Virus record (IMG/VR): IMGVR_UViG_3300042887_005053
Location: 1-64,000 of that record
Strand: one strand, 5' to 3'
From: a virus
DNA: 64,000 nt
The translations under genes were made by a program, and so were the position numbers. The notes beneath the pieces are model-generated. The model did not search any database, was not told the origin of the DNA, and was given only the letters and a program-made list of their open reading frames with translations. Below are positions 9,040 through 17,600 of the stretch, one piece after another (within the stretch, counting starts at the first letter, position 1; each line of letters opens with the position of its first letter).

Positions 9040-9132
9040 ATGAAAGAAAATAATCTAAAATGGGAAATGAGATGGATAACTCGTTTATCGAAAATAATTA
9101 AAATTTTAAGGAAAATTAAATTTATTTTCTAA
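9040..9132 (+). CDS. 30-residue basic micropeptide
   Basis: Starts MKENNLKWEM and continues with Trp, Arg, Lys and Ile (ending KIKFIF). It begins 7 bases after a TATATA motif, and its stop TAA shares a base with the ATG of the next gene (TAATG), a translational-coupling arrangement. Too short to be sure; it could be a leader peptide for the gene at 9132. Its first residues repeat MKEN of the gene just upstream. Confidence 0.4.
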   Translation: MKENNLKWEMRWITRLSKIIKILRKIKFIF

Positions 9133-9377
9133 TGATAACTCAAGAAATTAATATAACACCTCAAGAACTATCAAATTACATTAACATTTGTGATGAGAAA
9201 AGAGTTTCGATTTATAACCAAAAATACACTAGAGCTGCACAACTAAGAGACTTTCAAAGAGAAATCACAAAAAAGTATCCTTCTTTAGAAGATTTTACTC
9301 TGGAATATTTAAAAAACGAACTTCTTCAAATACAAAGAACACAAAAAATAGATTCAATAATTAATGGCCAAGTTTGA
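9132..9377 (+). CDS. Small protein with UVR-like helix pair
   Basis: 81 residues. The stretch KRVSIYNQKYTRAAQLRDFQREIT resembles the UVR motif (x-x-Y-x-x-A-A-x-L-R-D) of UvrB, UvrC and related proteins, a protein-protein contact helix pair. It overlaps the micropeptide stop by one base and the next gene by 14 bases. The UVR reading is tentative. Confidence 0.55.
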   Translation: MITQEINITPQELSNYINICDEKRVSIYNQKYTRAAQLRDFQREITKKYPSLEDFTLEYLKNELLQIQRTQKIDSIINGQV

Positions 9378-9720
9378 TGTTTCAATATTAGAATATTTAG
9401 GAAAAGTTGAAGGAGGTGTTCTTACCTTAGTTTCAATTGTTTATGAATCAAAATATTATGAAGCAACATTTTTTTACAACGAATCAGATATACTACTTAC
9501 AGTATCAGAAGATTTAGAAAAAGAAGTCGGTGACATAAAACTCCATCCTCAATATAAAGAATTACTAAGAGATTTACTAAAAAAAGTAGTTCCTTTTGAT
9601 CAAATGATTGATAGTATTGATCCAGTAAATTTCTCTAGATGGGTTACAGGAGTAATTGAACTACCAAATGACATTGCTGAAAATGTAGATGAGTCAGAAA
9701 TTAAAAAAGACACTAATTAA
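9364..9720 (+). CDS. Unknown protein
   Basis: 118 residues, acidic, alpha/beta, predicted soluble. Overlaps the previous gene by 14 bases, so likely translated with it. No domain recognised. It ends inside a bidirectional terminator. Confidence 0.6.
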   Translation: MAKFDVSILEYLGKVEGGVLTLVSIVYESKYYEATFFYNESDILLTVSEDLEKEVGDIKLHPQYKELLRDLLKKVVPFDQMIDSIDPVNFSRWVTGVIELPNDIAENVDESEIKKDTN

Positions 9721-9730
9721 GTGTCTTTTA
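9705..9730. terminator. Bidirectional intrinsic terminator
   Basis: AAAAGACACT / AGTGTCTTTT with a 5-base AT loop, between the convergent genes at 9364 and 9728. The A- and T-runs serve both strands. Confidence 0.88.
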
Positions 9731-11065
9731 ATCTACAGATTCTTCACTATCAATAAATACAAAATTACTATCATATTTACTTAAAAACTCTCTTGCTGTA
9801 TTCAATTTTGAAGTATTGTCTCTTATCCATTGTTTAGCCATTTCAAATGGTTCACATCTTAAAAGAGCTTTTTCGTAACTCTCTATACTTTTATAAGCAC
9901 TTAGTATTTCTTCTACACTCATCTTCTTTAATTCTTCTGCTTTAATCATATTCATAACAAATGAAAAATTAGAATTATTTTTAATATAACCTAAAGCATA
10001 ATCTTTTCTGGAAATATTAAGGTCTTTGAAGTGTTTATAAGCTTCATTTATTTCTTCAACTTTGTCGTTAATGGATTTTTTGACAATCTTTATTATCTTA
10101 TCGATCCTTTCGTGAGCTTCTTTTTCATCTTCTGGAATTTGTCCTAAGATATCATCAATTTTATCATCTAAAATATATCCAACTATAATATTCTCTCTAT
10201 GAATATCATCTGTTAATAAACCATGTCTTTCCATATACCATGGTGTTTTGATTTTAAAGAAAAAGTCTTTTCCAGATTTATCTTCAGCTTGAACAATAAC
10301 TCCTTCTTTGTCAACTTGTTTAGCAGTTAACTCAATCAAATTATCCAAATCCTTGAAATCATCTTCAAATGGTGCAATACGAATTGTTCCTATTTTATCT
10401 AAATAGTCTTTAATATCTAAATGTTTTCCAGTTTTGTTATCTCTCATTCTCAAAAGAATGAGGTCTTCTTCTAAGTATCTTAAAACGATTCTATTAGCTG
10501 GTGAAACATACTCAAAAATTGCAGTAATGTTATTATTTAAACACCAATCCACAAATTCTTTGATATCATTTCTTTCGCTATAGATTCTATTAATTCCATC
10601 TGCTTGATCATTATCAAATCCCATTTTAGATTTACCTAATACTTTACCGTTTGGTAACTTAATAAATGATGCTATACTACCATCTTCTTTGTTGTTAACA
10701 TATTTGATCTTATAATCTTTAACAATTGAATACATAGAGTCAGTTACTTGATTCAAGTTGAAGAACTTCTCAAGTAATAAAAATCTATTAAATAAAGATC
10801 CGTCTTTATTGAAAACAAAAGTCAATCCTCTCATCTCATAAGCTTTTACTTCTGGTTTGTTTTCTAAAGGTGAAGCAAAATCTTTATGTTGAGCAAGACG
10901 ATAATTGAATACAGAAATATTATATCCATCAATTACATACTTAGATTCATAGAAGGCAGAGTCTTCCTTAGAGCACATCTCAATGCAATCCTCATAAGTA
11001 GGAAGATAGTAAGATGTAATAGAATTAGATTCTTTTAAGTATTGGTTGAATGTGTAGATTTTCAT
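9728..11065 (-). CDS. rnlA: RNA ligase 1 (T4 RnlA/gp63 family)
   Basis: 445 residues. Family motifs in order: YRLAQHKDF, EMRGLTF, RFLLLEKFFNLNQ, the nucleotidyltransferase motif I KEDGS with catalytic Lys126, FEYVSPANRIVLRY, KEGVIVQ (motif IV) and FFKIKTPWY (motif V). It joins 3'-OH and 5'-phosphate RNA ends with ATP; in T4 this heals tRNAs cut by host anticodon nucleases. The N-terminus MKIYTFNQYLKESNS matches the T4 internal-protein targeting peptide pattern with a possible cleavage site after Glu12, which the core enzyme does not need. Its ATG overlaps the stop of the upstream ART-like gene by 4 bases. Confidence 0.93.
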   Translation of the reverse strand: MKIYTFNQYLKESNSITSYYLPTYEDCIEMCSKEDSAFYESKYVIDGYNISVFNYRLAQHKDFASPLENKPEVKAYEMRGLTFVFNKDGSLFNRFLLLEKFFNLNQVTDSMYSIVKDYKIKYVNNKEDGSIASFIKLPNGKVLGKSKMGFDNDQADGINRIYSERNDIKEFVDWCLNNNITAIFEYVSPANRIVLRYLEEDLILLRMRDNKTGKHLDIKDYLDKIGTIRIAPFEDDFKDLDNLIELTAKQVDKEGVIVQAEDKSGKDFFFKIKTPWYMERHGLLTDDIHRENIIVGYILDDKIDDILGQIPEDEKEAHERIDKIIKIVKKSINDKVEEINEAYKHFKDLNISRKDYALGYIKNNSNFSFVMNMIKAEELKKMSVEEILSAYKSIESYEKALLRCEPFEMAKQWIRDNTSKLNTAREFLSKYDSNFVFIDSEESVD

Positions 11066-11808
11066 ATTTCTTTTTCAAAAATAGATATGTTAGAAGGACT
11101 AATATTATCTAAGGTATAATATCCTTCCTCATATCTTGGATCTTTAAATAATTTCAAGTTTGTGTTGTTGACTTTAAATATTATCCATTTTGTATTTTTA
11201 TTCCATTTTTTATTTCCTAACTCATAATGATTAATATCTCTTTCTTCTGAGTAATGTAGTTTCATTTGAGGTATTAAATTTTTACAGTCTTGTGCACTTT
11301 TACACAAATAAATTCTATCTATATGTGATGATAGTTTTGATTTGCTTTTTGGAAACAATCCCGATTTTAATATTTTTTTCTCATATTCTTGAATACTTAA
11401 ATGATAAAGTTCACCATCATATTTAGATTCTTCATCGAATTTTGAATCATACTCTATTGTTAGATTTGAAATAATTGATTTTTTTAATTTTATTTCTGAT
11501 TCATCATATTTTTTTAATCTGTTAAAACCATTTGACAATTCCAATAATTGAGAAGATGGAAACCACCCAAATTTGTTTGTCATTAAAGATGATAACATAT
11601 CAAATAAATCATCAATTTTTGAACTGTCTATTGATCTAAAGTTTAAAAATTTTATACTTATAATATCATCTTTTATCTGTCCTTCAACTTCAAATTTTAG
11701 TTTCTTTAATGTATCTAAAGTATATCTTAGTGACCTTTCGCCATCATTAGTTCGTATCAGACCTTCATTAATTGATTGTAAATAGTCTATGAAATTTTTT
11801 ATAAACAT
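11062..11808 (-). CDS. ADP-ribosyltransferase/RNA 2'-phosphotransferase-like protein with targeting-like N-terminus
   Basis: 248 residues. The C-terminal half reads GELYHLSIQEY, ILKSGLFPKSKSK, HIDRIYLC, WIIFKVNNTNLKLFKDP and YTLDNISPSNI. This order (Tyr-His, GL-P, RIYL, DP, I-P-I) is that of small ART-fold proteins such as the KptA-like and DarT-like groups. Assignment to a subfamily is not possible by eye. The N-terminus MFIKNFIDYLQSINEG fits the recurrent capsid-targeting-like peptide, with a possible cut after Glu15. T4 also packages an ART (Alt). Translationally coupled to the RNA ligase. Confidence 0.6.
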   Translation of the reverse strand: MFIKNFIDYLQSINEGLIRTNDGERSLRYTLDTLKKLKFEVEGQIKDDIISIKFLNFRSIDSSKIDDLFDMLSSLMTNKFGWFPSSQLLELSNGFNRLKKYDESEIKLKKSIISNLTIEYDSKFDEESKYDGELYHLSIQEYEKKILKSGLFPKSKSKLSSHIDRIYLCKSAQDCKNLIPQMKLHYSEERDINHYELGNKKWNKNTKWIIFKVNNTNLKLFKDPRYEEGYYTLDNISPSNISIFEKEI

Positions 11809-11811
11809 GTT

Positions 11812-12504
11812 TTAAACTTTTATAAAATCACACTTGAGTTTTGCTACAATATGATTAGATAGTTTTGATTTGCTAAGATAAGGATTTTCTTTTTCAGCTT
11901 CTCCTTCTTCATAAGTTTTTATGACACAATCTTTACCAAGAGCCCTTTCAATAGAAACATTAACATCTGACGAAAGTAAGTAATTAAATACATCAAATCT
12001 TTTATCATTAGGTTCAGTCAAAATTTCTCTAGCATAAACAACAATTCCTTCTGTTTCATGATACTCTGGATAGACTACTAAGTTTGAGAAGTCTGTATTA
12101 TTATAGTTGAAATACCTGGTCTTCTCAGTTAAGTCTTTTAAGTTTTTAAATTTCCAAGTTTTTCCTTTGATTGTGATATCAGTATTTTGTGTTTCTCTGA
12201 CTTCTATATTGTCGAATTTATCAGTTATTCTATTAATAGCAGTTCTTAACTCAGATTGATACCACTGGTATTCTTTCCAGTCCAAAGTGTGTTTCTTTTC
12301 AAGTGAAATAAATATTCTATCACCAAATTGATAAACATCATTGTCTCTGACTTTTTTCAATAGATCATATACATTTTTATTGAAGTTTTCAAACGCATTA
12401 TCATTGCAGAAAAAATCTTGATTGATCTGAAATTTATAACCAGCATCCTCAAAGTGAATTAAGGCATCTTCAATTTTATCTTTTAATTCTTGATTAAGAA
12501 GCAT
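11812..12504 (-). CDS. Unknown protein, C-terminal motif shared with the ART-like neighbour
   Basis: 230 residues from the ATG at 12504. An ATG at 12543 is in frame, but the 13 codons it would add lie inside the upstream gene's terminator hairpin, while TATATATA stands four bases before 12504. The protein is alpha/beta and charged. Its C-terminus has LSKSKLSNHIVAKLKC, similar to PKSKSKLSSHIDRIYLC in the next gene, which suggests a related domain or a gene duplication. Function unknown. Confidence 0.65.
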   Translation of the reverse strand: MLLNQELKDKIEDALIHFEDAGYKFQINQDFFCNDNAFENFNKNVYDLLKKVRDNDVYQFGDRIFISLEKKHTLDWKEYQWYQSELRTAINRITDKFDNIEVRETQNTDITIKGKTWKFKNLKDLTEKTRYFNYNNTDFSNLVVYPEYHETEGIVVYAREILTEPNDKRFDVFNYLLSSDVNVSIERALGKDCVIKTYEEGEAEKENPYLSKSKLSNHIVAKLKCDFIKV

Positions 12505-12515
12505 AGAGTATATAT

Positions 12516-12541
12516 AAAAAAAGACTCGATAAAATCGAGTC
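12516..12541 (-). terminator. Intrinsic terminator, minus strand
   Basis: Stem GACTCGAT / ATCGAGTC with a 3-base loop, then seven T's on the minus strand. It ends transcription from the small membrane gene at 12842 and is followed at once by the TATATATA motif of the next gene. Confidence 0.85.
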
Positions 12542-12542
12542 A

Positions 12543-12842
12543 TTAAAATTTTTCAGATGATTTAGCTTTAGTAGTATCTGGTTTCGATTTGAAAACTGTT
12601 TTATAAACTATAACTGTATCATGTTTATTATCATAAAGTAATTTCAACTTTTTATTTTCGTCTTGAAGTGTTTTGATAGTAGAATCTTTTTGATGTAAAA
12701 TACATTCGGTTGATGGTAATTCTGGTTTATCAGATGATTGAACTTTGAAAAATACTGCTGTAGAGAATAATAGAAATGAAATAAACCCTATTGTTGAGAT
12801 TATCATTAAGGTTTTAGACATTGATTTGTTAGTTTTTGACAT
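12543..12842 (-). CDS. Single-pass membrane protein with coiled coil (spanin-like?)
   Basis: 99 residues: a cytoplasmic Lys/Ser/Thr start, a TM helix at about residues 11-32, then a polar coiled-coil region (DSTIKTLQDENKKLKLLYDN) and a Lys/Ser-rich tail. One membrane anchor followed by a short periplasmic coiled coil is the shape of an inner-membrane spanin (Rz-like), but no partner lipoprotein is seen. Preceded by TTTATATTTG and a TATATC motif. Confidence 0.6.
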   Translation of the reverse strand: MSKTNKSMSKTLMIISTIGFISFLLFSTAVFFKVQSSDKPELPSTECILHQKDSTIKTLQDENKKLKLLYDNKHDTVIVYKTVFKSKPDTTKAKSSEKF

Positions 12843-12893
12843 AGTAGATATATTTTTACAAATATAAAAATAAAAAATTAATAATAAAAATTA

Positions 12894-13361
12894 TTATGAA
12901 ATATCACCATCATCCTCAACAGTGTTAACATTTTTCTCTTCAGGTGACAATAAACCTTTTCCATATCTTAAAATCCTGTCGTTGTATCTCTTGACTACTT
13001 CTTTTGAAATTGGTATTGAATTACCATCTTCGTCAATTCTCACGAATTTAATATTAGTATGAGTTACCGTTTCTTGCTCACCAGTATAAACATTATGTTT
13101 TCTTACTTCAATATAGATTGATACAGAAGTTCTACCAAATGATATGACTTTGCCATATATCTTTAACAGATTACCAACTTTAACAGATTTTTTGAAAACA
13201 AGTTCATCAATTTTGATCGTAACAATTCTTGGTGTATCACAAAGTTGTGCCGCATAAGCTGCAGCGGATTCATCAATAAGTGCCATCATATTACCACCAA
13301 ACATATTACCGTGAACGCCAAGTTCAGATGTCTTACAGATATGTGTAGTTATAAGTTCCAT
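12894..13361 (-). CDS. Acyl-CoA thioesterase, hotdog fold (YciA-like)
   Basis: 155 residues from the ATG at 13361, eight bases after the previous stop. The start MELITTHICKTSELGVHGNMFGG matches the N-terminus I know for cellular members; a 7-codon longer start at 13382 would overlap the deaminase gene. The motif GNMFGGNMMALIDESAAAYA holds the catalytic Asn/Asp-type residues of the YciA/ACOT hotdog group, and the strands ending in VTHTNIKFV complete the fold. It hydrolyses acyl-CoA thioesters. A host-derived metabolic gene; why a phage keeps it is unclear, perhaps for membrane lipid changes. Confidence 0.85.
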   Translation of the reverse strand: MELITTHICKTSELGVHGNMFGGNMMALIDESAAAYAAQLCDTPRIVTIKIDELVFKKSVKVGNLLKIYGKVISFGRTSVSIYIEVRKHNVYTGEQETVTHTNIKFVRIDEDGNSIPISKEVVKRYNDRILRYGKGLLSPEEKNVNTVEDDGDIS

Positions 13362-13368
13362 ATTATGA

Positions 13369-13785
13369 TTAAAGCTTAACAATTTCTAATCCTGACTTTT
13401 CTAAAAAATTAAGTCCATCTGAGTCTTTGTAAAACTCACCATAGACTAATCTTTTTATTCCTGATTGAAGAATAAGTTTACTACAATCTTTACAAGGAGA
13501 ATGTGTAATATAAATAGTAGCATCTTTACAAGAATGTCCATTTTTAGCACACTTTAATATAGCATTTGCTTCGGCGTGTATTACATACCAATGAGTTAGA
13601 TTATCAGAATCTTCACAAACATTATCAAAACCAGTTGGTGATCCATTATGACCATCAGAGATAATCATACCATCCTTAACTATAAGTGAACCTACTTGTT
13701 TTCGAACACAATGTGAAAGTGTAGACCACTCTTTGGCCATTTTCAAATAAACTTGATCGTATCTCAGTTGTTTATTTTTTTCCAT
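13369..13785 (-). CDS. Deoxycytidylate (dCMP) deaminase
   Basis: 138 residues. Zinc and catalytic motif H70-A-E72 (IHAEANAIL) and P-C98-K-D-C101 (HSPCKDCSKLIL) are intact, and DGHNGSPTGFDNVCED is typical of dCMP deaminases. It converts dCMP to dUMP for dTMP synthesis, as T4 cd does. It lies in the minus-strand replication operon and overlaps the upstream 63-residue gene by 22 bases. Confidence 0.93.
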   Translation of the reverse strand: MEKNKQLRYDQVYLKMAKEWSTLSHCVRKQVGSLIVKDGMIISDGHNGSPTGFDNVCEDSDNLTHWYVIHAEANAILKCAKNGHSCKDATIYITHSPCKDCSKLILQSGIKRLVYGEFYKDSDGLNFLEKSGLEIVKL

Positions 13786-13955
13786 ATTTTTTCGAGTTTC
13801 ATCAACCGATCAATTCTGTAGAATTGTTTTTTAAGAATTTCACCAAGTTTTTTTGAATCAAAATCAAAATTTCGATCCTTCAAATTAGAAGGAGTTGAAT
13901 TAATTTTTGACTTTAATTCGCCTAGCTTTGAATTAAATTCGTTGGTATTATCCAT
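13764..13955 (-). CDS. Small unknown helical protein
   Basis: 63 residues, Asn/Lys/Ser-rich N-terminus then an amphipathic helix (LGEILKKQFYRIDRLMKLEKIWKK). Overlaps nusG by 8 bases and the deaminase by 22, so translated from the same mRNA. Function unknown. Confidence 0.5.
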   Translation of the reverse strand: MDNTNEFNSKLGELKSKINSTPSNLKDRNFDFDSKKLGEILKKQFYRIDRLMKLEKIWKKINN

Positions 13956-14493
13956 TTGATTTCAGAATATCACCAATAGTTAAATCAACTAAGGTAGACC
14001 TACCGAAAATTAAAACTTCGACTTTTACTTTATTCTTATCCATATCAATCCAATCAACAGTTCCTTTGAACTTAGCAAAAGGTCCAGTTACGATTTCAAC
14101 AGTTTCACCAACGATGAATTGAGTTTCAATAACATTTTTATTACTTTCTTTCTCACCGATCATTCTATCTACTTCACTTTGTTTTAAGATAATTGCTACA
14201 CCTTTATTGTCTCTAAGGATGTTAGTTGCGCCGTTTGTAGATTTAACTAAGTGAGCTACCTTATCGATAGAATTAGTTTGAACAAAAACATATCCAGGAT
14301 AAAGAACTTTTTCTTTTTGAACCTTTTTGCCTTCTTTGATATCAATTGTTAATTGAGTTGGAATTAAAAAGACAACATCTTCACCATACTCTCTTTTCAT
14401 ATCAGACTTTAATCTTTCTGAAACTGATTTTTCTCGATTGTTTTGTACTTTAACTGTGTACCAATTTTTAGCTTTTACTTCTGTTTGAATCAT
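13948..14493 (-). CDS. nusG: Transcription elongation factor NusG homologue
   Basis: 181 residues, full length. The NGN domain (about residues 8-115) shows NWYTVKVQNNREKSVSERL and LYPGYVFVQ, and the KOW domain shows FIVGETVEIVTGPFAKFKGTV and ends with FGRSTLVDL. NusG binds the RNA polymerase clamp and, through KOW, Rho or ribosomal S10. A phage copy could keep host polymerase on phage templates or act against termination, and might replace host NusG. It overlaps its upstream gene by 4 bases in a tight minus-strand operon. Confidence 0.93.
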   Translation of the reverse strand: MIQTEVKAKNWYTVKVQNNREKSVSERLKSDMKREYGEDVVFLIPTQLTIDIKEGKKVQKEKVLYPGYVFVQTNSIDKVAHLVKSTNGATNILRDNKGVAIILKQSEVDRMIGEKESNKNVIETQFIVGETVEIVTGPFAKFKGTVDWIDMDKNKVKVEVLIFGRSTLVDLTIGDILKSNG

Positions 14494-14837
14494 ATTATTT
14501 GATTTATTTTAATATCTCGTATTTTTGATTTAAGTTTATTGAAATCACTAGGATTCCAAACATGTTCTTTCAACTTATTAACATTATCAATCAATTCAGA
14601 TTTGTGAATTGATTTTTTGATTATAGAATTTATTAAATCATTTGTTGTTCCTTTTTTATCATTACTATCTATCATATCAAGCATGATTGAGTCAGCTTCT
14701 TGATTTATTATAAAAATATTTTTTGATGATAAATCTTGAAAAATAATTTTAAGATGATGTGATAAGTACGACAATTCAGTAGAGGTATAAGTACTCCAAA
14801 AAACAATTTCCCAGTTATTTATTTCCTTTTTCACCAT
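14490..14837 (-). CDS. Unknown protein
   Basis: 115 residues, alpha-helical composition with many Ile, Asn, Ser and Lys. No domain recognised. Overlaps both neighbours (23 and 4 bases) in the FEN-NusG operon. Confidence 0.55.
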   Translation of the reverse strand: MVKKEINNWEIVFWSTYTSTELSYLSHHLKIIFQDLSSKNIFIINQEADSIMLDMIDSNDKKGTTNDLINSIIKKSIHKSELIDNVNKLKEHVWNPSDFNKLKSKIRDIKINQII

Positions 14838-15225
14838 CTTTAATATACTTTAATTCCTCTTTAACCTCATCAATATTATACTTAATTAGTAGTTCTAGTT
14901 CTTCTTGCTTGATATTAAATTTTAATAATAACGAATTCATTTCTTTCTCTGTAAAAAGAGAATCATCTTTTGACTTTTCACTTTTACTCCAAAACCATTT
15001 GGGATAAGGCTTACTTTCCATAAAGTAATACCAAAGATCCATACCAATCACCTTATCTTGATTTTTGTCATTTAATAATTGTGCTAATTCTGGAAACTTT
15101 TTAGAGAAATACCTATTGAATATAAAAAAGAACTGTTCTTTCTGAGCTTCGGTAACAAACTTCCAGTTGTTTCGTTCTTGAAACATACATTTCGATATAG
15201 CAAGTACATTATTATCTATAATCAT
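14815..15225 (-). CDS. Unknown replication-operon protein (clamp-loader subunit gp62-like?)
   Basis: 136 residues. The stretch QFFFIFNRYFSKKFPELAQLLN, then a D-x-W-Y-x-F-M element and PYPKWFWSK, resembles the helical pattern of small phage proteins often labelled clamp-loader subunit A (T4 gp62 role). The resemblance is by pattern only. Location beside the FEN nuclease fits a replication role. It overlaps its upstream neighbour by 4 bases. Confidence 0.5.
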   Translation of the reverse strand: MIIDNNVLAISKCMFQERNNWKFVTEAQKEQFFFIFNRYFSKKFPELAQLLNDKNQDKVIGMDLWYYFMESKPYPKWFWSKSEKSKDDSLFTEKEMNSLLLKFNIKQEELELLIKYNIDEVKEELKYIKDGEKGNK

Positions 15226-15731
15226 AAAATTTCATCTATTTTCATATCTCTATATGACTCTAAATCGATAAGTTTAACAAACTCAATAGGAAAAATGGTA
15301 TCATCAAAATCAACTTTTGGAGAAATGACTTTTTCATCAATTTGAATGTAATTACCATCTTCTAGTTCATACTCCATACATCCAGTCTCGTAATTAAATA
15401 CTTTTCTAACTATTGGAGATCTTCTATTCTTAAGCTTTTCAGATATTGAATTTGTTATTTTATCTAATACTCTTTCAAGATTGTCTCCTTGATTGGTTAT
15501 TTTGCTGAGCAGATCATAATAATGCCAACAAAGTTCAAGATAGATAGCAATTTTTAACATTTGTTGATCATCTAACCTAGTTTTTTTGAGTTTAGTCTCA
15601 ATAATTGGATACCATTTAAGGCTAATGGTTTCTTTTTTTGATAAAATCTTTTTCACAAGATCTGATTGACCTTGGATAAACTCTTCAAAAGTAGGTATTG
15701 TGAAAATATATTCAGGTCTTAAAACGTTCAT
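15222..15731 (-). CDS. Unknown replication-operon protein
   Basis: 169 residues from the ATG at 15731 (an in-frame ATG at 15755 overlaps the FEN gene further). A helical N-terminal part is followed by a beta-rich C-terminal part that includes CMEYELEDGNYIQID. No domain recognised. It overlaps the FEN gene by 20 bases and the next gene by 4. Confidence 0.55.
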   Translation of the reverse strand: MNVLRPEYIFTIPTFEEFIQGQSDLVKKILSKKETISLKWYPIIETKLKKTRLDDQQMLKIAIYLELCWHYYDLLSKITNQGDNLERVLDKITNSISEKLKNRRSPIVRKVFNYETGCMEYELEDGNYIQIDEKVISPKVDFDDTIFPIEFVKLIDLESYRDMKIDEIL

Positions 15732-16692
15732 AGACTTGTTCCATTTTATCAACAATTTCAGTTGGCATGTAGTCTGTATTCAAGAGAATAAGCTTCATAT
15801 TTTCTTCGATATTATTCTTAATACCATCAATTGAACTCTTTGATAACTTCTTTTTTTCACAAATTAAATCAGCAATATTTTCAGTTAAATCTGGGTCTTG
15901 TAAATTAGGCTCACCAAAGTGCACTAAATACTCATCAAATATAGATTTAGCTCCTTTATCAGCGATACCTCTTTTTTTACCATTCTTAACAATAGACCAG
16001 GCTGACGCAATATTATCAGATGTATCACCAGAAATTAATTTAATAATTAAAGCCTCAACAGAATCAACTTGATGGCAGTCATATTTACTTATGAAGTTAT
16101 TAAGTAGATTAATAAACTCTTGGTTGTCGTTTAGATTAAAGATATCATCATTATCTAATTTATTTATCGAGTTAAAAAATAACTGATAGTTCTTAGGTAA
16201 GAACAGTTTTTGTTTATTGTGCATTTCATTAGTCATTATATTAATCACTAGTGGGTCAATAGAGAATGTAACTAATTGTTTTATATCATAATCGTTACTA
16301 ACAATTATTGTAGAACGATTGGATCTATTGGCTTTTTCGACTAAAAAAGAAATAAAGTCATCACCTTCGACATGAGGTGCTTCCATTATTTTAATTCCTT
16401 TAGATTTAATTGATTCTTTGAATTCACCATAAGCAGAGAAAACAAATTCCCAGTCAATGTCAGAATCTTTTTTTCGGTTGGCTTTATAGTTTTGATTAAG
16501 CTTTTTTCTCCAAGACTTTTCTTTTGAGTCAGAGACAATATAAATATTAGCAAAAGGATACCATTTTTTATAATTAGTAACAGCAGTTTCAAGACTTTTG
16601 TGAAGCGCACCAAATAAGAGGTTGTTTTTATGTAGAGTGAAAACCATACGATTAAGTATGTAATTTCCATCTATCACTAAATCACAAAGCAT
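15712..16692 (-). CDS. rnh: RNase H / 5'-3' flap exonuclease (T4 Rnh, FEN family)
   Basis: 326 residues. FEN metal-site motifs are in order: DGNYILNR near the N-terminus, SWRKKLNQNYKANRKKD (the helical-arch lysine/arginine set), VEGDDFISFL, SNDYDIKQL and SGDTSDNI. It removes RNA primers and 5' flaps during lagging-strand synthesis, as T4 RNase H does. It heads the operon that also holds NusG, the deaminase and the thioesterase. Start confirmed by LCDLVIDGNY directly after the Met. Confidence 0.92.
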   Translation of the reverse strand: MLCDLVIDGNYILNRMVFTLHKNNLLFGALHKSLETAVTNYKKWYPFANIYIVSDSKEKSWRKKLNQNYKANRKKDSDIDWEFVFSAYGEFKESIKSKGIKIMEAPHVEGDDFISFLVEKANRSNRSTIIVSNDYDIKQLVTFSIDPLVINIMTNEMHNKQKLFLPKNYQLFFNSINKLDNDDIFNLNDNQEFINLLNNFISKYDCHQVDSVEALIIKLISGDTSDNIASAWSIVKNGKKRGIADKGAKSIFDEYLVHFGEPNLQDPDLTENIADLICEKKKLSKSSIDGIKNNIEENMKLILLNTDYMPTEIVDKMEQVYERFKT

Positions 16693-16729
16693 ATAGTTTG
16701 ATTATTTTTTATTTTATATACTCTTAATA

Positions 16730-17044
16730 TTACTTTGTTTCTAAAATGTGATCTAACTTATTTTCTCTGAGATAAACCTTGTATTTTGATTCTAAAATCA
16801 CTTTCAATTCTTCAGTAAATGAAACTTTTTGCTTTCTGATTTCTTCATAGTATTTCCATCCAAGACAATTAATTAAAGCAATAGTTTGTGCAATTTGGAA
16901 ATCACTATAACCTTCAATAGTTATTTCTTCATCCATTAAAACATAAGTTGATTTCTGATATGAAATCGTGTTATGATTTGTTGTTGTTCCTGCAAAAGGA
17001 TAAGTGATATTAGAGTTAGACGGATTATAAAGTTGATTGGCCAT
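16730..17044 (-). CDS. Unknown small protein upstream of rnh
   Basis: 104 residues: a polar, Thr/Asn-rich N-terminus (about 35 residues) then a helical part (DFQIAQTIALINCLGWKYYEEI). No domain recognised. In T4 the genes beside rnh encode late-transcription and DNA-binding factors (dsbA, 33, 59); a similar role is possible but not shown. Confidence 0.55.
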   Translation of the reverse strand: MANQLYNPSNSNITYPFAGTTTNHNTISYQKSTYVLMDEEITIEGYSDFQIAQTIALINCLGWKYYEEIRKQKVSFTEELKVILESKYKVYLRENKLDHILETK

Positions 17045-17084
17045 ATAAAAGTATTTTTTTTTATATGAACAATTATTTGAATGT

Positions 17085-17567
17085 TTAGACTATTCTAATA
17101 TATTTCGGAGAAGTAAATTTATCATTGCTAATAGACATTGCATAATAAAATATACTTTGAATTATATCATTCGCATACATTGGATAATTATACAAAATCT
17201 CTGCAAAAAATAAAGACTGGTACTTTGAAATCATTCTTGATCTATTATAGAATGATTGTTTGTTACCAATAGATTGGCCGAGTTTTCCTATAATTCTATT
17301 TAGTCTTATAATCTCTCTTTTTAACTTTTCATCTGACCAATCTTCTAAGTCATTTTTAGTCAAAATTAAAGGAAGTGATTTTTCATTGATCTGTGCAATT
17401 TTTTCAATCACATGATTAATTCTAGTCAAACCAACCTTTCCGTGTCTAGCAGACTCACCAACTACTTCACCACTAACATCACTTATGGAATCAGGACCTG
17501 AAAATGATCGAATATCCATATATTCTGTTTTATTTTCACTTTCAATCTCACTTATTTGTTTTGCCAT
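17085..17567 (-). CDS. Unknown protein
   Basis: 160 residues. Polar Ser/Gly/Glu-rich N-terminus (about residues 1-45) followed by a helical domain with KLKREIIRLNRIIGKLGQSIG and many aromatic residues near the end. No domain recognised. It follows the 332-residue gene after 33 bases on the same strand. Confidence 0.55.
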   Translation of the reverse strand: MAKQISEIESENKTEYMDIRSFSGPDSISDVSGEVVGESARHGKVGLTRINHVIEKIAQINEKSLPLILTKNDLEDWSDEKLKREIIRLNRIIGKLGQSIGNKQSFYNRSRMISKYQSLFFAEILYNYPMYANDIIQSIFYYAMSISNDKFTSPKYIRIV

Positions 17568-17600
17568 TACTCTGACACCAATAGAACCTAATGGATTTTT

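Noticed and set aside
12505-12543. Upstream start (ATG 12543) for the gene at 11812
   Set aside because: Those codons lie in a terminator hairpin and a TATATATA motif; the ATG at 12504 has the standard four-base gap.
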